From: a virus
DNA length: 36,600 nt
Strand: one strand, 5' to 3'
Virus record (IMG/VR): IMGVR_UViG_3300023171_000006
Coordinates: 1 to 36,600 of that record
The notes under the pieces are model-generated. The model saw nothing but the letters and a program-made list of their open reading frames with translations. It had not been told where the DNA came from and did not search any database. Both the position numbers and the translations under genes were made by a program. How positions within the stretch are numbered: position 1 is the first letter of the stretch; each line of letters begins with the position of its first letter. This document shows, piece by piece, positions 35,441-36,600 of this stretch.

Positions 35441-36084
35441 TGAGTAAGTACCCTGTCGTTTACTCCTACAAAAAATCACGGACAAGAGAGCTTGAACTTT
35501 CGATCGAGTCTCTCAAAAACTTGAAAGAATTTAATAACGAAGTATTTATCATCGGTGACAAGCCTGACTTACAGGGTGATTATACCCACCTCCCAATCCA
35601 ATACCCTTGGGGGAAAGACTCACGCGTAAAGTCAAACGACGAGATATGCGCTTACCTTACCGCAGCAGACTTTCTTGGCGACTTCATTATCATGGCTGAC
35701 GACATCTTTATTTTGCAGCCTTGGAGCTTAGAGTACCAAAATAGGGGAACACTTGACGAGCATATTACATCCCGTAGAAGGGGCGACAGCTACACCCGAC
35801 AACTTAAACAGACTCGAGACTTCTTACTTGAGAACGGTCAACCAACTTTATCGTATGAAATGCACATCCCTTTCCTTGTAAACTCTGAACAACTGCGGGA
35901 TGCAGCGGAACTTATCCGAACCTCAAACCCAATGTTTATACGGTCAATCATCGGAAATTGGTTTGAGATTCCATCTAAGCAATCTGTAGACCCTAAAAAC
36001 CAACCAATAACCGACGAGACTGTGTTATATTCTTCACAAGACAACACGTTCGATTACGAAAAAGTTAGGGAGTATCTTAAATAA
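35440..36084 (+). CDS. Glycosyltransferase-like (GT-A / Stealth-like) protein
   Basis: 214 aa, GTG start. 'VYSYKKSRTRELELSIESLK' and 'EVFIIGDKPD' followed by 'FIIMADDIFIL' match the nucleotide-sugar-binding pattern of small phage glycosyltransferases ('...lr.SLrSl...v.ivG..P...' and 'ddfilmnDDfFi'). The DD in MADD is the likely metal/nucleotide site. Transfers a sugar; donor unknown, though the neighbouring GMD suggests GDP-6-deoxyhexose. Overlaps propeller A by TAATG. Confidence 0.72.
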   Translation: MSKYPVVYSYKKSRTRELELSIESLKNLKEFNNEVFIIGDKPDLQGDYTHLPIQYPWGKDSRVKSNDEICAYLTAADFLGDFIIMADDIFILQPWSLEYQNRGTLDEHITSRRRGDSYTRQLKQTRDFLLENGQPTLSYEMHIPFLVNSEQLRDAAELIRTSNPMFIRSIIGNWFEIPSKQSVDPKNQPITDETVLYSSQDNTFDYEKVREYLK

Positions 36085-36600
36085 TGTACCGGTCACGCAG
36101 GGTAAACAGAATAGACAGAACTAATTACGGCTCACTTACCATCGTCAAGAAACGACCTGAATTAGGTATCGTTATTACTCCGCCACGAAAAGCTGTGGAT
36201 GAGTTCTACTGGAATCCTTCAATCACAAGGCACAAAGGCGAGCTGTACGTGAGTTTGAGGGGCTATACCGTAGACAGTACCATTTGGGGGCATTGGCGCA
36301 GCACACTCGCTGTAGGACGGCTTGTGGGCGATGAATTGGTAGACTTGCGCGTTCTGATACCTGAAGTAGCTGACGACGTTAACTCAAATCGACTTGAGGA
36401 CGTTCGTATATGGTCAGACGGTAAGGATTTGTGGGCTGTTGGGAATCATCTATCTAACGCAAAAGGCAGGATAAACCAAGAGCAAGCCGAAGCTTTAATT
36501 GACTTTGAGAACAGTACCTACAAAATCACGACTAGATTTGGAAACCCAATGGGAAAACCAGAGAAAAACTGGTCACCGATTGAAGAACAACCGCACATGT
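36084..36600 (+). CDS. Beta-propeller (GH43/GH130-like) protein A, 5' part
   Basis: Starts at ATG 36084 in a TAATG overlap with the glycosyltransferase and runs off the window end in frame; it continues at base 128 of the window and stops at 570, total 319 aa. Blade motifs here are 'FYWNPSITRHKGELYVSLRG' and 'LEDVRIWSDGKDLWAVG', again typical of five-bladed propellers. See the 1-570 entry for the remainder. Confidence 0.65.
   Translation, partial: MYRSRRVNRIDRTNYGSLTIVKKRPELGIVITPPRKAVDEFYWNPSITRHKGELYVSLRGYTVDSTIWGHWRSTLAVGRLVGDELVDLRVLIPEVADDVNSNRLEDVRIWSDGKDLWAVGNHLSNAKGRINQEQAEALIDFENSTYKITTRFGNPMGKPEKNWSPIEEQPHM
36474..36600. repeat. Terminal direct repeat, right copy (circular-contig overlap)
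   Basis: Exact copy of bases 1-127. Removing one copy closes the genome and restores the 319-codon gene 36084-(36473)-570. Confidence 0.95.

Noticed and set aside
1-36600. Recoded stop codons (TGA or TAG read as an amino acid)
   Set aside because: Genes end normally at TGA, TAG and TAA with overlapping starts. Stop positions coincide with expected protein ends, so the standard code fits.

Overview
The window is a complete, double-stranded DNA tailed-phage genome, assembled as a circle. The last 127 bases (36474-36600) repeat bases 1-127 exactly, so the unit is 36,473 bp and one gene crosses the junction. Head, connector and tail genes are of HK97/siphovirus type, with a tape measure of 827 codons. 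Every protein gene I can support is on the + strand and uses the standard bacterial code with TGA as stop. Many starts overlap the previous stop as ATGA or TAATG. I see no integrase, repressor, DNA polymerase, primase or helicase. The host is not shown directly. Numerous very small early proteins and a membrane-anchored lysozyme made me think of Patescibacteria (Saccharibacteria-like) hosts, but that is a weak inference from memory.

Layout. (1) 35440-2724, across the junction, is a glycan cassette: a GT-A-like glycosyltransferase, two tandem beta-propeller proteins resembling GH43/GH130, and GDP-mannose 4,6-dehydratase. (2) 3088-11332 holds terminase small and large subunits, portal, a ClpP-type protease fused to the major capsid protein, connectors and tail tube, closed by an intrinsic terminator. 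(3) 11465-18968 holds tail chaperones, tape measure, tail tip and receptor-binding-like proteins. (4) 18970-21238 is a lysis region: several small membrane proteins, a CHAP-type endolysin and a holin, closed by a bidirectional terminator. (5) 21289-23180 has no protein gene. It is dense with promoters, terminators and long helices, mostly on the minus strand. It includes two large candidate RNAs that each open with a tRNA-like domain enclosed by homologous flanking helices. (6) 23181-27494 is the recombination/modification block: a Rad52/Sak-like annealing protein, a PD-(D/E)XK exonuclease, a C5 cytosine methyltransferase overlapped by a second frame that also looks like real protein, and NinG. 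(7) 27507-27838 is a third structured RNA on the + strand that shares a long helix with one of the minus-strand RNAs. (8) 27854-28470 is a signal anchor plus lysozyme domain split by a -1 frame change. (9) 28567-35440 is a run of about 35 tiny, tightly overlapping early genes, mostly of unknown function.

Regulation. Early promoters have -35 and -10 boxes. Three of them carry the same CACAAGC(YR)GAT element in the spacer, which suggests one regulator controls recombination genes, RNA3 and the small-gene operon. Late promoters before terminase, portal, capsid and tail genes share an extended -10 (TGGTAnACT-like) with no clear -35. The strongest candidates for something undescribed are the structured-RNA set and the double-coded methyltransferase locus.
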